Positions 47,191 through 58,787 are shown, counted from the stretch's first letter. The stretch is 64,000 bases of DNA from Gordius sp. MW1 (GCA_964036665.1 OZ038530.1:5022001-5086000), one strand, 5' to 3'. Made by a program: numbers and translations. The notes: generated from the sequence alone by a model not told the origin.

Positions 47191-48004
47191 TGGAACCCTT
47201 AATTAGCTCGGCAAAAATAAATAAAGCCTTAAGATAAATATTTAGGACATGAGATTTAGCCCTCTGATGAAACCATAATCAGGTCCTAAAAAAATATATG
47301 TTTATAAAATTATTATAGAAGGCACTTAGATAAGTGGATAAGTCAAGATTTTTGAGATATTATATAAATTGTACACAAATATTTTTATAACAAATGCTAT
47401 TACATTCAAAAGATAAGCAATTCCATGTGTGGTAGGTCCCCATATTATGTTCCAAAATATATAACTTGACCAAGTTTTACTAATTTAGCCGCTAAATAAT
47501 TATATACTGTTATAGCATATGCTATATATTTTATATTCAAACAAATTGCAACACTTTCAGAAAAGTCAGCGGATTTGAATTGCCAACCCTAAATTTATAA
47601 AGGGAAGAGATATGTAAATGGCAAACAATGCATAATGTGGTTTATGGTTTAAAAATATCAGAGGTATACTATGAGTTCAATTCCTAGCAGACTCATGTTT
47701 ATATATAACTTTTCAAATAGTAAAAGATGATTATATAATCAAAAAATCTTCAGCAATTGGAGCTAAGTTTACGTAATTATTTTAATTACTAATTCATAAA
47801 TTATTACATCCGAAGGATGCTGTAATTTTTGCAAAATTTGAAGATGCTTTAATATTTACAACTTAATCATAATCCAATATATAATGTAGAATATATAGAA
47901 AAAAAATTTACACGCCCGAAGGGCCACTTATATTTTATACTAGAACAAGCTAAAATTACTATAATTCGAATTTCACGCCAATATTCATTCAATATTTATT
48001 AGAC
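47191..48004. other. AT-rich spacer
   Basis: No gene recognised. Only short AT-driven frames. Confidence 0.4.
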
Positions 48005-48120
48005 TCGTCTATAGTGATGCGAAAAATCAGGGAAAAATCTCGATTCCGTCTCGAAAAACCGAGACGATAATTTCGACCTCGAGTTTTAGAGGAGAGATCT
48101 CGGCTTTAAAATTTATTTCA
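48005..48120. repeat. CTCGTCTCG-family repeat end
   Basis: TAGTGATGCGAAAAATCAGG, GATTCCGTCTCG and CCGAGACGATAATTTCGACC. The first word matches, inverted, CAGATTCCGCATCATTAA at the right end of the 52670-52990 copy. Confidence 0.5.
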
Positions 48121-48527
48121 TCAAAATCATAATAAGATTATATGTGCATTTTTTATTTTGTAATTTACATTTAAAATGTTCAATGTATATTAATATAATT
48201 GGAATACTTTCGATATCGGGGATTTTCCACAACCAAGTAGCCGCCTATAATTCAAATTTTATTAAAACTCGTTGAATATGAGAGAACCTTAAGACATGTA
48301 AATAATTTTCATATGTATGTATTGCATATTTATATTCTTAGCAATAAGACATAATATAAACACAGAGACTTAAAATGAGTTTAATGATTGATAAAAAGTA
48401 TTTACTTGTTCCTATTAGTTTTAAATAATTATATTAAATTAAACATGCAATAAATGCTTAAGGAACTATGGTGTTTGTGGTGTTCCACACGTTTGTTAAT
48501 TAGCTTGTTTATTTTTTTTTGTTTATT

Positions 48528-48551
48528 CCCCCCCCCCCACACACACACACG
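48528..48551. repeat. Poly-C and CA microsatellite
   Basis: A C run followed by about seven CA units, directly before the truncated start of the LINE at 48555. Confidence 0.8.
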
Positions 48552-48554
48552 CAG

Positions 48555-50760
48555 ATAATTATAAGCTATTGTGCCTAATGGTCCCGTTTAATAAAGGACA
48601 CTGCTCAGCTAGCCACTAGACTCCAAACAGATCTTAAGTTACTTGGCAACTTAGATATGCTCCCGATCAACGAGCATAACACCTTATTAACAAAGTTTTT
48701 CACCCCCAGGCACGACAAACAATTACACATTAATACCAAATCCTGGTTCTCCGAAGAAACAATCACTCTGCTAGAATCCCGTTACATTGTCTTTAAAGAC
48801 AAAACTCTTAAGTGTAAAAAACTTTGGATTAAGACACTTACGAAAAAGATAAAAGCCAGCATCAAGAAAGACAAGAAAAATTTCATCTCTAACAAATTAA
48901 ATGACGCCGAACAAGCTGCGCGTTCTAACAACACCCATTCCTTATATAAAATACTAAAAACTCTAACCACGAAATTCTCCAATAAGCATAACTACCACTC
49001 GTTACATAACGATAATTGCAATCCCAACGACTCCTTGAATCAAACTAAGGTATGGGAAGAACCTTTTCGCTCAATCCTGACCATACCAATTCCATTTCCC
49101 ATATCTGATATATTCTTAGATTTTATCAATAACTTCAAATGTCCTCCCACCTCTGATATTAAGGATGATGAACCGACCCTAGGATAATGTCCGCAGTAAA
49201 AGCTCTCAAACTGCATAAAGCCCCAGACGGAGAGGAAATTACAGCCGAGGCCCTTAAGGTGATATTAATCTTTCATCCAAGCTCTTACACCCTCTCTTCT
49301 CCAAAATCTGGACTCAGGAGTCCATCCCCCATTCATGGTCCACAGGCCTGCTTACCAAAATCTACAAAAAAGGAGATCCCTCTATCCCTGACAATTATAG
49401 AGGGATTACTATAATAAATAACCTATCTAAAATCTTCATAAAAATCATATACAGACGGATCTACCCCTATATCGACAATAACCTAAAGACCAATCAGGCG
49501 GGTTTCCGTAGGGCGAAAACAACTACGGAACACATTCTGACCCTCAAGAACCTTATCGATATTTCTTCTAAAGCAAAAACACCCCTAATCCTGACCTTTG
49601 TTGACATCCATAAAGCCTTTGACTCACTCTCTCACCTCTACATATGGGAATCCTTATGCCTTATTGGTATCCCCAAAAAAATCATTAGACTTATCTTCTA
49701 CCTCTATAAAGACATGAAAGTGGTCGTTAAACATCTGCACCACCGCTCCGACCCTATCTTAGTCAATTCTGGAGTTAGGCAAAGGTGCCCACTCTCACCT
49801 CTTCTATTCATCACTGCCATGGACCTCATAATAAAGAGATAGACACTTCCATTTGACGGTATCAACTTGGGTGACCAAAAAATATCCTCTCTATTATTCG
49901 CAGACGATCTATGCATAGTCTCCGACTCGATCTCCAGAACTTCATAGACAGATTCACCACGGAGACCCAGAAAGCGGGTCTGATGATCAACCCTAACAAA
50001 TCCAATATCCTTTCAGTCAATGTACCTTTGCAATTAAAATCCGTTCTCATTGCTAATACTCAAGTCCCCTTCTCAAACTCAGTTAAATATCTTGGAGTCA
50101 CTCTCTCCCCCGACACATACTCCCTTCTAGACATCTCTAATAAAATAGATAAAGCCCTGAAAAAATTCTACTCGTGTTACTCTATATGGAAGTCGCATGA
50201 ACTAGCCTTACCAACCCGCCTCCGCATGTTCTAAACCACTATCTTACCCATTCTATCTATGGATGTGAAACATGGTCACTCAAAGGCCCAACTCTCAGAA
50301 CGGCCCAAACAAAACTCAACAAAATGCTAAAGATAGTCTGTAATATTTTCTACCCGGAGGTAATCAGCAACGTCAACCTCTGGACCCTTTGTAAAATCCC
50401 TCCAATTAAAAACATAATCATTTCTCGGAAATTGAACTTTCTGGCACATCAATCTAGACGGAGTGGTATTAACATATATCTGAGATCTATTTTTTGGAGA
50501 CCCCCGCAATTACGTAACCTCAAATGCAGAGGAAGCTGGATATACCAAACCTTTCAGCAACTCCGATCCCTCAACCACGATAGGAATTCAATACTCCCCA
50601 TAATGCAAGACAGGACGGAGTGGAAAACCTTCTCCTCGTTCCACTTTCCCAAGTCGTACCCTCCCGTGACGAGATAAATGCTACTTCCTTCGTACCTAGC
50701 GCCACAGCCCGACACTCTGTCCAAGGGAATATCGTATTCTATATATATATATATTTTTTT
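48555..50760 (+). mobile_element. 5'-truncated LINE of a second family
   Basis: A plus-strand RT element without endonuclease. The first legible coding is TAQLATRLQTDLKLLGNL at about 48600 and the last is at 50677. A T/A-rich stretch with an AT microsatellite follows (50740-50765). No target duplication was identified. It is distinct from the RTE copies in sequence and has no GAA tail. Confidence 0.75.
48657..50677 (+). pseudogene. LINE reverse transcriptase with intact FADD but broken frame
   Basis: A 176-codon frame (48657-49187) holds the pre-RT region (HINTKSWFSEETITLLESR). After a stop come LKLHKAPDGEEITAEALK (49205) and, in shifted frames, AKTTTEHILTLKNLIDISS, LTFVDIHKAFDSLSHLY, GVRQRCPLSPLLFITAMD and LLFADDLCIVSDS (FADD at 49898-49909). 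A 107-codon frame gives QKAGLMINPNKSNILSVN and VKYLGVTLSPDTYSLLD. The C-terminal frame 50324-50677 has ISRKLNFLAHQSRRSG. The order is that of a complete RT thumb and C-terminus. Catalytic aspartates are kept, yet at least four breaks separate the parts. Confidence 0.85.
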
Positions 50761-51186
50761 TATTTTTACTAATAACATACTAATCCATTTTTTATATATA
50801 CATATACTAACACACTAACCACTAACCTACTAACAAATGAACACGTAACCTATGGTTATCGTGGCCCGAGATGCACCGCCTAGGTGTCAGATGGGACTCA
50901 ATCTTAGCTTGCCGATTTAGCTAAGCTCTTGAATGGAATCGGGGTCAAAATAGCAGAATTATGAAAAAATAGCAGAAAAAGTCGGGGGGATGGAAAATGC
51001 GAAGCGCATAGAAATTTTAGAAATTATACGACAAAACAGCATATATTTAATTGTTATTTTCATGTCTTATTTTAAAGAATTTGTCTCATTTTTGAGCAAG
51101 AAGAGAATAAGTATACAAAATATAGATTTTAATGCATATTTGGTTAGAATTTAAAAAATCTTCAAGAAGTGGGTAGGTACTGACCC

Positions 51187-51486
51187 TTGGTCAATATTCT
51201 AACATCAAAGCTAATATGGGTAAAAATCATCAGACCCAATATTTATCAATTTATTGATTATCTCAAAAAGATACAGAAAGAAACTAACTCAAATATCTAT
51301 AAAATAAACCAAGGAAAAACAATAAACCCAAAATCTAAGAAAGAAATCAACAAAGAATCTTGTATCAATAATTTAAAAGAACATTATACTAACAGTGAAA
51401 TTGACCCATCTCAATTTCTAAAAACAATATCATGTTATCTAAAATATAAAGAACGAGATGCAATGTTAAATATTATTACCACTTGA
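51187..51486 (+). pseudogene. Mutator-like transposase C-terminal fragment
   Basis: Frame of 99 codons containing RPNIYQFIDYLKKIQKETN, then KINQGKTI and CINNLKEHYTNSEIDPSQFL. This resembles the end of animal MULE transposases (HPNIWKFI..LK.EQ....KI.Q...G, then I..LV..Y......YL). The DDE core is absent. Its location between Mutator-type ends supports the assignment. Confidence 0.6.
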
Positions 51487-51737
51487 TTATTTGTCTGTTA
51501 TAATTTAGTAAATATTAATAAAATTGGTCTGTTATAATCTAGTAAATATTTATAAAAAAAACTTAAATGAGTGTCAAGGCAAAACATTTTAAAGGGTCAA
51601 AGTAGCAGGATTAAAAAGTAGCAGAATAATATGACTTTTAGATAATCAATATAACCCTAACCCTGACCTAAAACACTAACCCTAACCTAAAACACTAACC
51701 CCGACCTAAAACACTAACCCTCCTCACCAATCTAAGA

Positions 51738-52130
51738 TGGAAGTATTAGTATTCAACATCTATAATATAAACTATGAATAAAAGATAGGTTAAAACTTAA
51801 ATTCTATTTCCTTTATTTCCAAAATTGTAAAAATAATATCATATCCATGGAAGTATTAGTATTCAACATCTATAATATAAATTATGAATAAAAGATAGGT
51901 TAAAACTTAAATGCTATTTCCTTTATTTCCAAAATTATAAATATAATATCATATCCATGGAAGTATTAGTATTCAACATCTTTAATATAAATTATGAATA
52001 GAATTTTAGGTTAAAACTTTTAATTCTATTTCCTTTATTTCCAAAATTGTAAATATAATATGATATCCATGGAAGTATTAGTATACAACATCTATAATAT
52101 AAATTATGAATAAAAGATAGGTTAAAACTT
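51738..52130. repeat. Tandem repeat, period about 110 bases
   Basis: Units begin ATGGAAGTATTAGTATTCAA at about 51738, 51848, 51958 and 52069 and include TATTTCCTTTATTTCC. They lie inside the Mutator-like element. Confidence 0.92.
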
Positions 52131-52669
52131 ACATTTTAATTCATCATATCAATAAACAGATGTTCAATCTTGACCAGTTCTGACCAGTCTTGATCAGTTC
52201 TGACCAATTCTGCTGTTTTTTTTCTGCGGTTTTGACCCGGTCCCCTTGAATGTCATCGGGGCATATACATACATACATACCTCTACAATAAAAAATTTTA
52301 TTACCCATCTCTATCGAGCGATTTAACTTGCATTATTGATTATTATCGAATCGAGATCGTTATATTATTACAATGAGTTAGCGAAGAGATAGATATGTAA
52401 TAACGCTACCATTTTTTGATCGCATATATAATGATTTTTTTTGGTGTAGTAGAAAATAAATTGAGAAATGTAGAATTAAAACAGAGAACTTAATTAGTAT
52501 TCTTCCGCGAATATTTATCGCGGACAAAATTCTAAAATTAGAGAATTGAAATAAAGTGTTATAAAACCAAAATATTCGAAAGCGGTGATTAAATAAATCC
52601 CTTTTTAATCCTATGTTCGGGGATTTATTAGGAACAAACCGATGGAGGTTGAAAACATAACATATTTTT

Positions 52670-52990
52670 GCCAATGCTAACTAAGGGTCCCAGCTACTTC
52701 AAGACACGTATACAGGTTTTTGTAAAAAAAAGGGGCGCCTTTTTGATTTTTATAAAAAAATATATAATCATTTAAACAAATTAGAGGAAAAATTAAGAGC
52801 TCTAATTTTGTTATAACAGTCGAGACACGTCGAGCTCATCGAGACGAGATTCTTCTAGGCCGAGACGAGATTCTCAAATTGGCACCCACGACGAGGCGAG
52901 ATCGAAACACTACTCGCCTATAAAATCTCGTCTCGAGGTCAGAATTCCCGTCTCAACCTCGGCGCAATTTTCAAGTTCTCCAAGTTTTTC
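52670..52990. repeat. CTCGTCTCG-family repeat copy
   Basis: TTGCCAATGCTAACTAAGGG, then GAGACACGTCGAGCTC, CCGAGACGAGATTCTC and GAGGCGAGATCGAAACACTA. Parallel to 29600-29910. Confidence 0.55.
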
Positions 52991-53324
52991 TCAGATTCCG
53001 CATCATTAACTCGAAGTTGATTAAGAAATTATTTTTAAAATATTTTTCATCGACCAAGGTGTGATATAGAGTAAACCTTTTAAAAAACGACTTTATAAAT
53101 TGCTCGAGTACCGTATTAGTAATATCAGTGAAATGAAAATCAAATCGTAGATCATCGATTTTTTAATGGGCCGGTGTAATGTTCAATTCGCGTATCTGAT
53201 ATCGCGGAAGTCAATCAAACCGTCAATCATGTATTTCTGCACTATAATTGCAAAAAAGATTATTATAGGCTGGTATAAATGTCAATCAAAAATTGTGGTT
53301 TGTTATACAATAATTTTGTTAAGA

Positions 53325-53470
53325 TTTTTTAATAAAGGTTTAACATAATATAAATTAGGTTCATTAAATATTTTTTTAATAAAGGTTTAACATAATATAA
53401 ATTAAGCTTCATTTAATATTTTTTTTAATACAGGTTTAGCATAATATAAATTAAGCTTCTTTAAATATTT
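53325..53470. repeat. Triple 58-base tandem repeat
   Basis: TTTAATAAAGGTTTAACATA followed by ATATAAATTA occurs three times with slight drift. Confidence 0.85.
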
Positions 53471-53999
53471 AATTTTAACCATTATTAACAAATTCAATTT
53501 ATATGTATTAAGTTTTTAAACTATTATAAAAAGTGGGGAACTTATATAATTATTTTATATAAAGGATCTTATAATCCCTGATGATCTTAGGTGTCATATA
53601 TTTGGTTTTAATTCTTTTATAAGTGATCCAATCTATATAAATTTAACTATTAAATTTATTTTGCATTTGATAAAGCTAATATAAAATAATGATATTGATA
53701 TTATTATTTTAATAAATATATATTTTTAGCCATTACATATCATCTTTATTGGAAAAAGGCATATTTAAACCATGTTTTGTCAAATATCATTAGACATTGA
53801 AATAAGAATAATATATTTTATTTAAAGTAAATATAAAGTAAAAATAGTATAGTAACAAATAAAAATATTTTATAAGCAACTATCAAATATATAGGAATAG
53901 TCCCATTTTTCATATAATTTATAATCTCAGCAAAACCATATTCTTCCATTCTATTAAATAAATGCTAAATTAATCAAAGTATAAATTTAGTAGTTAACA
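53471..53999. other. AT-rich spacer
   Basis: No gene or element seen. Confidence 0.4.
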
Positions 54000-54590
54000 T
54001 TTATAATCTTAGGAACTTACTTATTACAAACAAAATACTACAATTTCAACAATTATAAAGGCATACATTTAAAAAGGTAAATAACAAACTTTTGCATTAG
54101 CTTATATTTATAATCTTAGGAACTTACTTATTACAAAATACTACAATTTCAACAATTATAAAGGCATACATCTAAAAAGGTAAATAACAAACTTTTGCAT
54201 TAGCTTATATTTATAATCTTAGGAACTTACTTATTACAAAATAAAAAGTTTACTACAATTTCAACAATTATAAAAGCATACATCTAAAAAGGTAAATAAC
54301 AAATTTTTGCATTAGCTTATATTTACAATCTTAGGAACTTACTTATTACAAAATACAAAGTTTACTACAATTTCAACAATTATAGAAGCATACATCTAAA
54401 AAAGTAAATAACAAATTTTTGCATTAGCTTATATTTATAATCTTAGGAACTTACTTATTACAAAATACAAAGTTTACTAAAATTTCAAAAATTATAGAAG
54501 CATACATCTAAAAAGGTAAATAACAAACTTTTGCATTAGTTTATATATATTTATAATCTTAGGAACTTACTTATTACAAAATACAAAATT
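54000..54590. repeat. Six-copy tandem repeat, period 103-116 bases
   Basis: Units start TTATAATCTTAGGAACTTAC near 54001, 54108, 54211, 54323, 54435 and 54551 and include GGTAAATAACAAACTTTTGC. Length changes come from a short CAAAGTTTA insertion. Up to 55035 follows a less AT-rich patch (54620-54840) without a gene. Confidence 0.93.
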
Positions 54591-55035
54591 ATATTGGTAA
54601 AAAAGTTTGCAAATTACGTGATCTCAAATGAATGTCATTACGTAAAATAAAATGTATGTTTTTCCGAAATTTGAACCAATCATGTTAGTCAAAAAAATCA
54701 CGTGATTGACAAAACAAGTACTTTTTTCGTGTTTTCAACGAATGTGGAGGCGTGGTTAACGATTACGCGATCTTAAACGCTACGTCGTCTCATACGCTAC
54801 ACCGGGCCTAACGGGCCGATTTTGGATGGAAAAAAATTAGGGACTGAGACTTACAAACTTGAAGATTTTGCAAATGGGTAGGGCTAGGACTGAAATGTAC
54901 AAAAAAATTAAAGGATAAAAGTTTTCAAAGCAGAATGTGCATAATCAGATCACATATCTATATATGTATACATTTATAGTAATCCTCTTATAATAAAATC
55001 TAATGTTGTGGCTTAAATTTCTCAGCATTTTAGAC

Positions 55036-56517
55036 TCAAAGTTTTTTTATTACATTTGCAAATGTATTTTGATGGGAGTGCTCGAGGATAGATATAAAGG
55101 ATTTAATGATATTTTCTAAAATATTTCTAACATCATATTTAGGAAAGGTGGTTAATATGTCCAAAGATGAATTTAAATTCTTCAAGCAGTTTTCATAATT
55201 TCCAGAGTTTATAGTTGAAATAATTTCTTCAGACTTTTGTAATGTCATATTAGAAAGGATCTAAAAAATGGCAAATAGCAATAAAATTTAATTTTGTAAT
55301 GAAGTAAATATAATAAATAATACCTCTAAAGCTTGACCAATATTATCACCAAAATTAAAAGCAATCTCATATATATCTTCATGATGATTGACTAATTTCA
55401 CTACACAAAATGAGCTATAGGCTAAGAGGTTATGCACAGTGCATTGTGATAGGTTTAATTGTGGTTTTGCTTGGTAATTATAGTTACTATATTCTAATAT
55501 CATTTGGTCAGCAATTGCTTGAGACATTTTTTCTACAACCTTAAGCATAAATTACAATTTTAATTAATTCCAGTCAATCTGATTAAGATAAGTATATCCT
55601 ATACAAAAGGAATTAGTTCTTCTATAGACAATCTTAAAATAACATATCAGCAATTGATATTAAATTTGATTAATAGGTATATTAGTTATGGTAAAATAGA
55701 AAGATCAATTTACATTAAGAAATTTATAATAACTTTAGATACCATTCTAAAAGTAAAATACATTAAAAAAATATTTTTTTAGCAAATAAATTTTGTTTAA
55801 AAATTTCTCTGAATAAAAATGACTCTAAAATAATCAAAAAGTTACCAATGGATCTTCTAAGGTAGCCAAATTATTGCATGCCAAAGCTAATAAATAATCT
55901 CCACTTAATACAGCTAAATTATTTCCCGATGTAATAGACTTGTCCACTGTATTGATATCTGAATATTCAGTAATGCCTCTTTGAATCAATTTTGCCATAT
56001 AAATTAATTGGGTAATTTCAGACAGAGTTCTCTGCCTTAAAATTCAAATCATTTAAGGCCAACATAGATATATGAATCAAGTAATTAACATAACAATAGT
56101 ACAAACAAACTTTGATGTAATGCCTTGATCAATTTCAGCAGGTGTATAGGACGTAAAAGAGGCAGGAAAACAAAAAAGTTTGGCAATTAGAAGAATAATT
56201 AAACCATGTAATTGCACAAAATTATGATCACCATAAAGCATACTCCTATAAAAATTAATAAGCATAATTCTATGTTACTTTGTAGCTTTAAATAATGGAT
56301 GCTTTTTTTCGATAATTGACTTTAAATTTAAAGCTATGTTTGATATTTCATCATTAAAAAGGCTTTTAAGGCTGAAATAAGATGTATTATAGCCAACAAT
56401 TTGTTCCGCGCCGGTAAGTAGTTTTGATAAATCAGTTTGCGTAGAGTTGCTAACTATTTTGGCTATTCTGTTATACTTAAATCTCTTCAAAAACAAGCCA
56501 AAAAGCATTGGCTTCAT
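55036..56517 (-). CDS. PDSS2: Polyprenyl diphosphate synthase subunit 2 (PDSS2-like), 5 exons
   Basis: Exons 56279-56517, 56111-56245, 55846-56035, 55324-55539 and 55036-55260 join in frame to 334 codons. Introns are 33, 75, 306 and 63 bases, all GT-AG. PDSS2 is the non-catalytic partner of PDSS1 in making the polyprenyl side chain of ubiquinone in mitochondria. Start MKPMLFGLFLKRFKYN (56517) is basic and hydrophobic like a mitochondrial presequence; no in-frame ATG lies upstream before a stop. Family blocks are VGYNTSYFSLKSLFNDEIS, NFVQLHGLIILLIAKLF, QRTLSEITQLIYMAKLIQRG, NNLAVLSGDYLLALACNNLA and CTVHNLLAYSSFCVVKLVNH, then a C-terminus with NCLKNLNSSLDILTTFP. As in other PDSS2 proteins, the aspartate-rich catalytic motifs are degenerate. 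It is about 65 residues shorter than human PDSS2, mostly in the segment between exons 4 and 5. Likely functional. Confidence 0.9.
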
Positions 56518-56716
56518 TTGAAAATGTGTCGCTCCTGCACAATTAGCAAAATGCACATGTGGCGAATAATAATATGAATCATGCTAAACACACTTTTGGG
56601 TGACATTTTTTCTATCGTAAAAACGCGTTGCTTGAAAGTTCTCCTACCAAACGAAAATAAACAACGCATTTGGTTTGTAAATTTTTGATTGCTTGATTAC
56701 AAATAAACAAACAACA
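56518..56716. promoter_or_regulatory. Compact bidirectional intergenic region
   Basis: Only 199 bases separate the ATG of the PDSS2-like gene (minus) from that of the hypothetical gene (plus). It contains AAAAACGCGTTGCTTGAAAG and CTACCAAACGAAAATAAACA. This part is repeated, inverted and well conserved, at 60475-60568. A divergent shared promoter is inferred. Confidence 0.5.
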
Positions 56717-57118
56717 ATGCGCCATTTTTTAATTTTATTCCCACATGTTCTTGTGGGTACTGCAATATTATTACCTTGCTTACACATTTTCGAATTAAGA
56801 GAATATTTAAATATTTCATTGTTTGATCTGGATTTATGTCATCATTGGTGGAGAAAAACTAATTTTATAACCACAATTCCTAACCCAGTAAAAATATCTT
56901 TACAAGACATCCCCAAATTGTCCATGAACCAGAAATTTAACAAGTTAAAGGAAAGATTTGAATTGGCAGGAATTTTATGTGAGAGAAATGACACTATATT
57001 GGATATTTATTCCAACCACATAAATGTTTTAAAGGAGAAAGCCATGAAAATTAATCTCCCTTATTATCAAATACCTGTGTTAAATTTAAAGCTTTTCATA
57101 TTTATAAATATTGTTTAA
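56717..57118 (+). CDS. Hypothetical protein divergent from PDSS2
   Basis: 133 codons from the first ATG (56717). The N-terminus MRHFLILFPHVLVGTAILLP is hydrophobic (signal anchor or membrane segment), followed by a charged, helical part (QKFNKLKERFELAGILCERN, NHINVLKEKAMKIN). I do not recognise the family. The frame may be interrupted by unseen introns. A partial inverted copy at 60160-60570 is frameshifted relative to it. Downstream, a segment after an AG at 57187 (GDEDIIEISEDISLTNPHP, to a stop at 57289) looks coding and is also conserved in the copy, but no donor joins it cleanly. Confidence 0.4.
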   Translation: MRHFLILFPHVLVGTAILLPCLHIFELREYLNISLFDLDLCHHWWRKTNFITTIPNPVKISLQDIPKLSMNQKFNKLKERFELAGILCERNDTILDIYSNHINVLKEKAMKINLPYYQIPVLNLKLFIFINIV

Positions 57119-57187
57119 GGTAGAGATTCTATTAGTCAATCTCCCCTTAGAAGTATTCTATAAGTATACTCTTTTTAAACATTTGTA

Positions 57188-57289
57188 GGTGATGAAGATA
57201 TAATTGAAATTTCTGAAGATATAAGTTTAACCAATCCCCACCCTCTTAAAAGTATTCAAAGAGAGAATATGAAGATAGTGTTTACTTAA
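57188..57289 (+). CDS. Possible downstream exon of the hypothetical gene
   Basis: Preceded by a T-rich tract and TTTGTAG, it reads DEDIIEISEDISLTN and ends in a stop. The inverted copy keeps the acceptor and 14 of these 15 residues. The phase requires one base from the preceding exon; a donor at about 56999 (TTTTAT/gtgaga) would fit but would remove conserved coding. Tentative. Confidence 0.25.
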   Translation, partial: GDEDIIEISEDISLTNPHPLKSIQRENMKIVFT

Positions 57290-57679
57290 ATTAATATCTA
57301 TTTACCAATTATTTGTATTTTTAACAGCAATATAGCAAATTTATATATACCTGTTTTGTACTAATAAAGTATTTTATGATTTTTGTCTACATTTTTATAT
57401 TATTTAAATTCTATTTTAGGTATGCTGACATATATAATTTAAAAAAATTAGATGTCAGATTTATTACCTATAAAAGAGCTAGTTGAGATAGGAAAAACAA
57501 ATTGTTGGTAATTACATTTAAAGCTGCATTAATTTTATATTTAAGAATACATGCAAACCTTAATTTAAAAGTAATATAAATTTTTTTTGATCGATAGAAG
57601 TTTATTTCTGAAAAATTATGTATGTTATATGCTAAAACGTATTAAATTAATAAGCTGGCATCGAGCACTTTATTATTAG

Positions 57680-57776
57680 AAACTGTCATAATTTGGAAAA
57701 GGTTTTTTACAGCCGGTTTCCCACCTGACGCCAACCCTCCACTTTTTGCACACGGACTTGGGACCGTCGTTGATTG
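57680..57776 (-). mobile_element. 5'-end-only fragment of the RTE LINE
   Basis: On the minus strand, ACGGTCCCAAGTCCGTGTGC and GGAGGGTTGGCGTCAGGTGG match the first about 95 bases of the LINE copies at 29533 and 44163. The rest of the LINE is absent. Confidence 0.8.
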
Positions 57777-57784
57777 AGATTGTA

Positions 57785-58125
57785 TTAGATTTTACAATTT
57801 CCATACTGATTTTCTGCTTGATGTAGAAATTCTTTGGGATCGTGTGTGATCGAGGTTATAAATTTTGATGTTTGTTTAAGGAATTGGCTGCCCTCGGGAC
57901 CTAAATTACCGAAGGTTACTGGTAGAAAAATAATATTGTTGAGGTATTTGTATTTTTCCACTTTCTTTCTCTCAGTAGAAGAGATGAGGTCGGGAGAGGT
58001 GTTAGATAATATATCCACTGCCATGAAGTCCCAGCAGGCGTTTAGGGCACGAGCCCACGGGACGATTGTTACACCGTTGGGTCTTTTGCCGTCAGTGGAG
58101 CTTAGGCCAGTGGGTTCCATTGAAT
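57785..58125 (-). pseudogene. C-terminal domain fragment of a non-LTR retroelement
   Basis: Frame of 111 codons with GKRPNGVTIVPWARALNACW, then LNNIIFLPVTFGNLGPEGSQ and FITSITHDPKEFLHQ. It resembles the C-terminal block RPDG.TLVPW..G..L.WDVT.PDT seen after RTs of the GVQQGDPLGP/WYLDDGTLG type in many invertebrates, the family of the fragment at 8060-8760. The RPDG..WD.T spacing suggests a restriction-like nuclease fold, but that is inference. Isolated, so not functional. Confidence 0.6.
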
Positions 58126-58204
58126 TGGAAAAGCAGGCTTTCTTCGAAAATTGTCCAGTTATTTTATTTATTGTAGCATGACGTGGATGCCGCCCCTTGC
58201 TGTA

Positions 58205-58262
58205 TTGGCAGTGAAAATATGTTCCCCTACAGGAAATCGAACCCGGGCCGCCTGGGTGAAAA
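58205..58262 (-). repeat. tRNA-like box B fragment
   Basis: On the minus strand GGCCCGGGTTCGATTTCC matches a box B, followed by TGTAGGGGAACA. No box A at the proper distance, so this is a fragment or coincidence next to the retroelement piece. Confidence 0.35.
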
Positions 58263-58412
58263 CATCTTTCTCATTTTCAACAAATTTTTGTATTTTTTAG
58301 TCGTAGCAAATTAATGATCCTTGTTTTATATTAATAAAGTAATTTTAAATCATGTCCACATTCTAATATCTATTTAAATATCTTTGCTTACATAAGATTA
58401 TACATATATCAG

Positions 58413-58506
58413 CATGGGCATAGCCAGGGGAGGACGCTGCCACCCTCTTAATCTAAAAAATGCAAGAATTTTTCAAAATTACAGCTAAAATTGTGAAAAG
58501 CCCATG
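58413..58506. mobile_element. CATGGGCG-type MITE, right arm shortened
   Basis: Starts CATGGGCATAGCCAGG and ends GCCCATG. Flanks TATATCAG (58405-58412) and TTTATCAG (58507-58514) differ at one base. Confidence 0.75.
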
Positions 58507-58787
58507 TTTATCAGCTATAGAAAGGTCAGATAAGAGATGAAAAGAAATCGTCATTTACATTAATTTTAAACTGAATATATACTTGTTAATGAAAAATTAA
58601 TGGAAATCGTTAAATCCAACACGATTTCTATTCACGGATCAATGCCATCCGTTTAGTTATGGCGCGGTTTTATATTTTATTTAGTCGTGTATGTAATTTT
58701 TTGTATACCATTTAATATAGTTATTATTGATTTTAAACAACTTATTAATTGGTAAGCAATTTTAGGTTATTTGCACTTATTAATAAC

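Larger units (their letters stand above)
50936..52244. mobile_element. Mutator-like element with transposase tail fragment
   Basis: Ends GAATCGGGGTCAAAATAGC and the inverted form of GGGACCGGGTCAAAA, flanked by an exact 8-base duplication CTTGAATG (50928-50935 and 52245-52252). It shares terminal, GGTCAGAACTG and telomere-like words (CCCTAACCCTGACC, 51656) with the MITE at 33711. A second internal head GGGTCAAAGTAGCAGG at 51597 suggests that one family member was inserted in, or duplicated within, another. Confidence 0.85.

Noticed and set aside
47270-47290. Second hammerhead core (CTGATGAAAC)
   Set aside because: CTGATGA is directly followed by AAC with no stem II and no matching GTC context.
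51656-51720. Internal telomere or chromosome end
   Set aside because: The telomere-like words sit inside a transposon with exact target duplications and are irregular.
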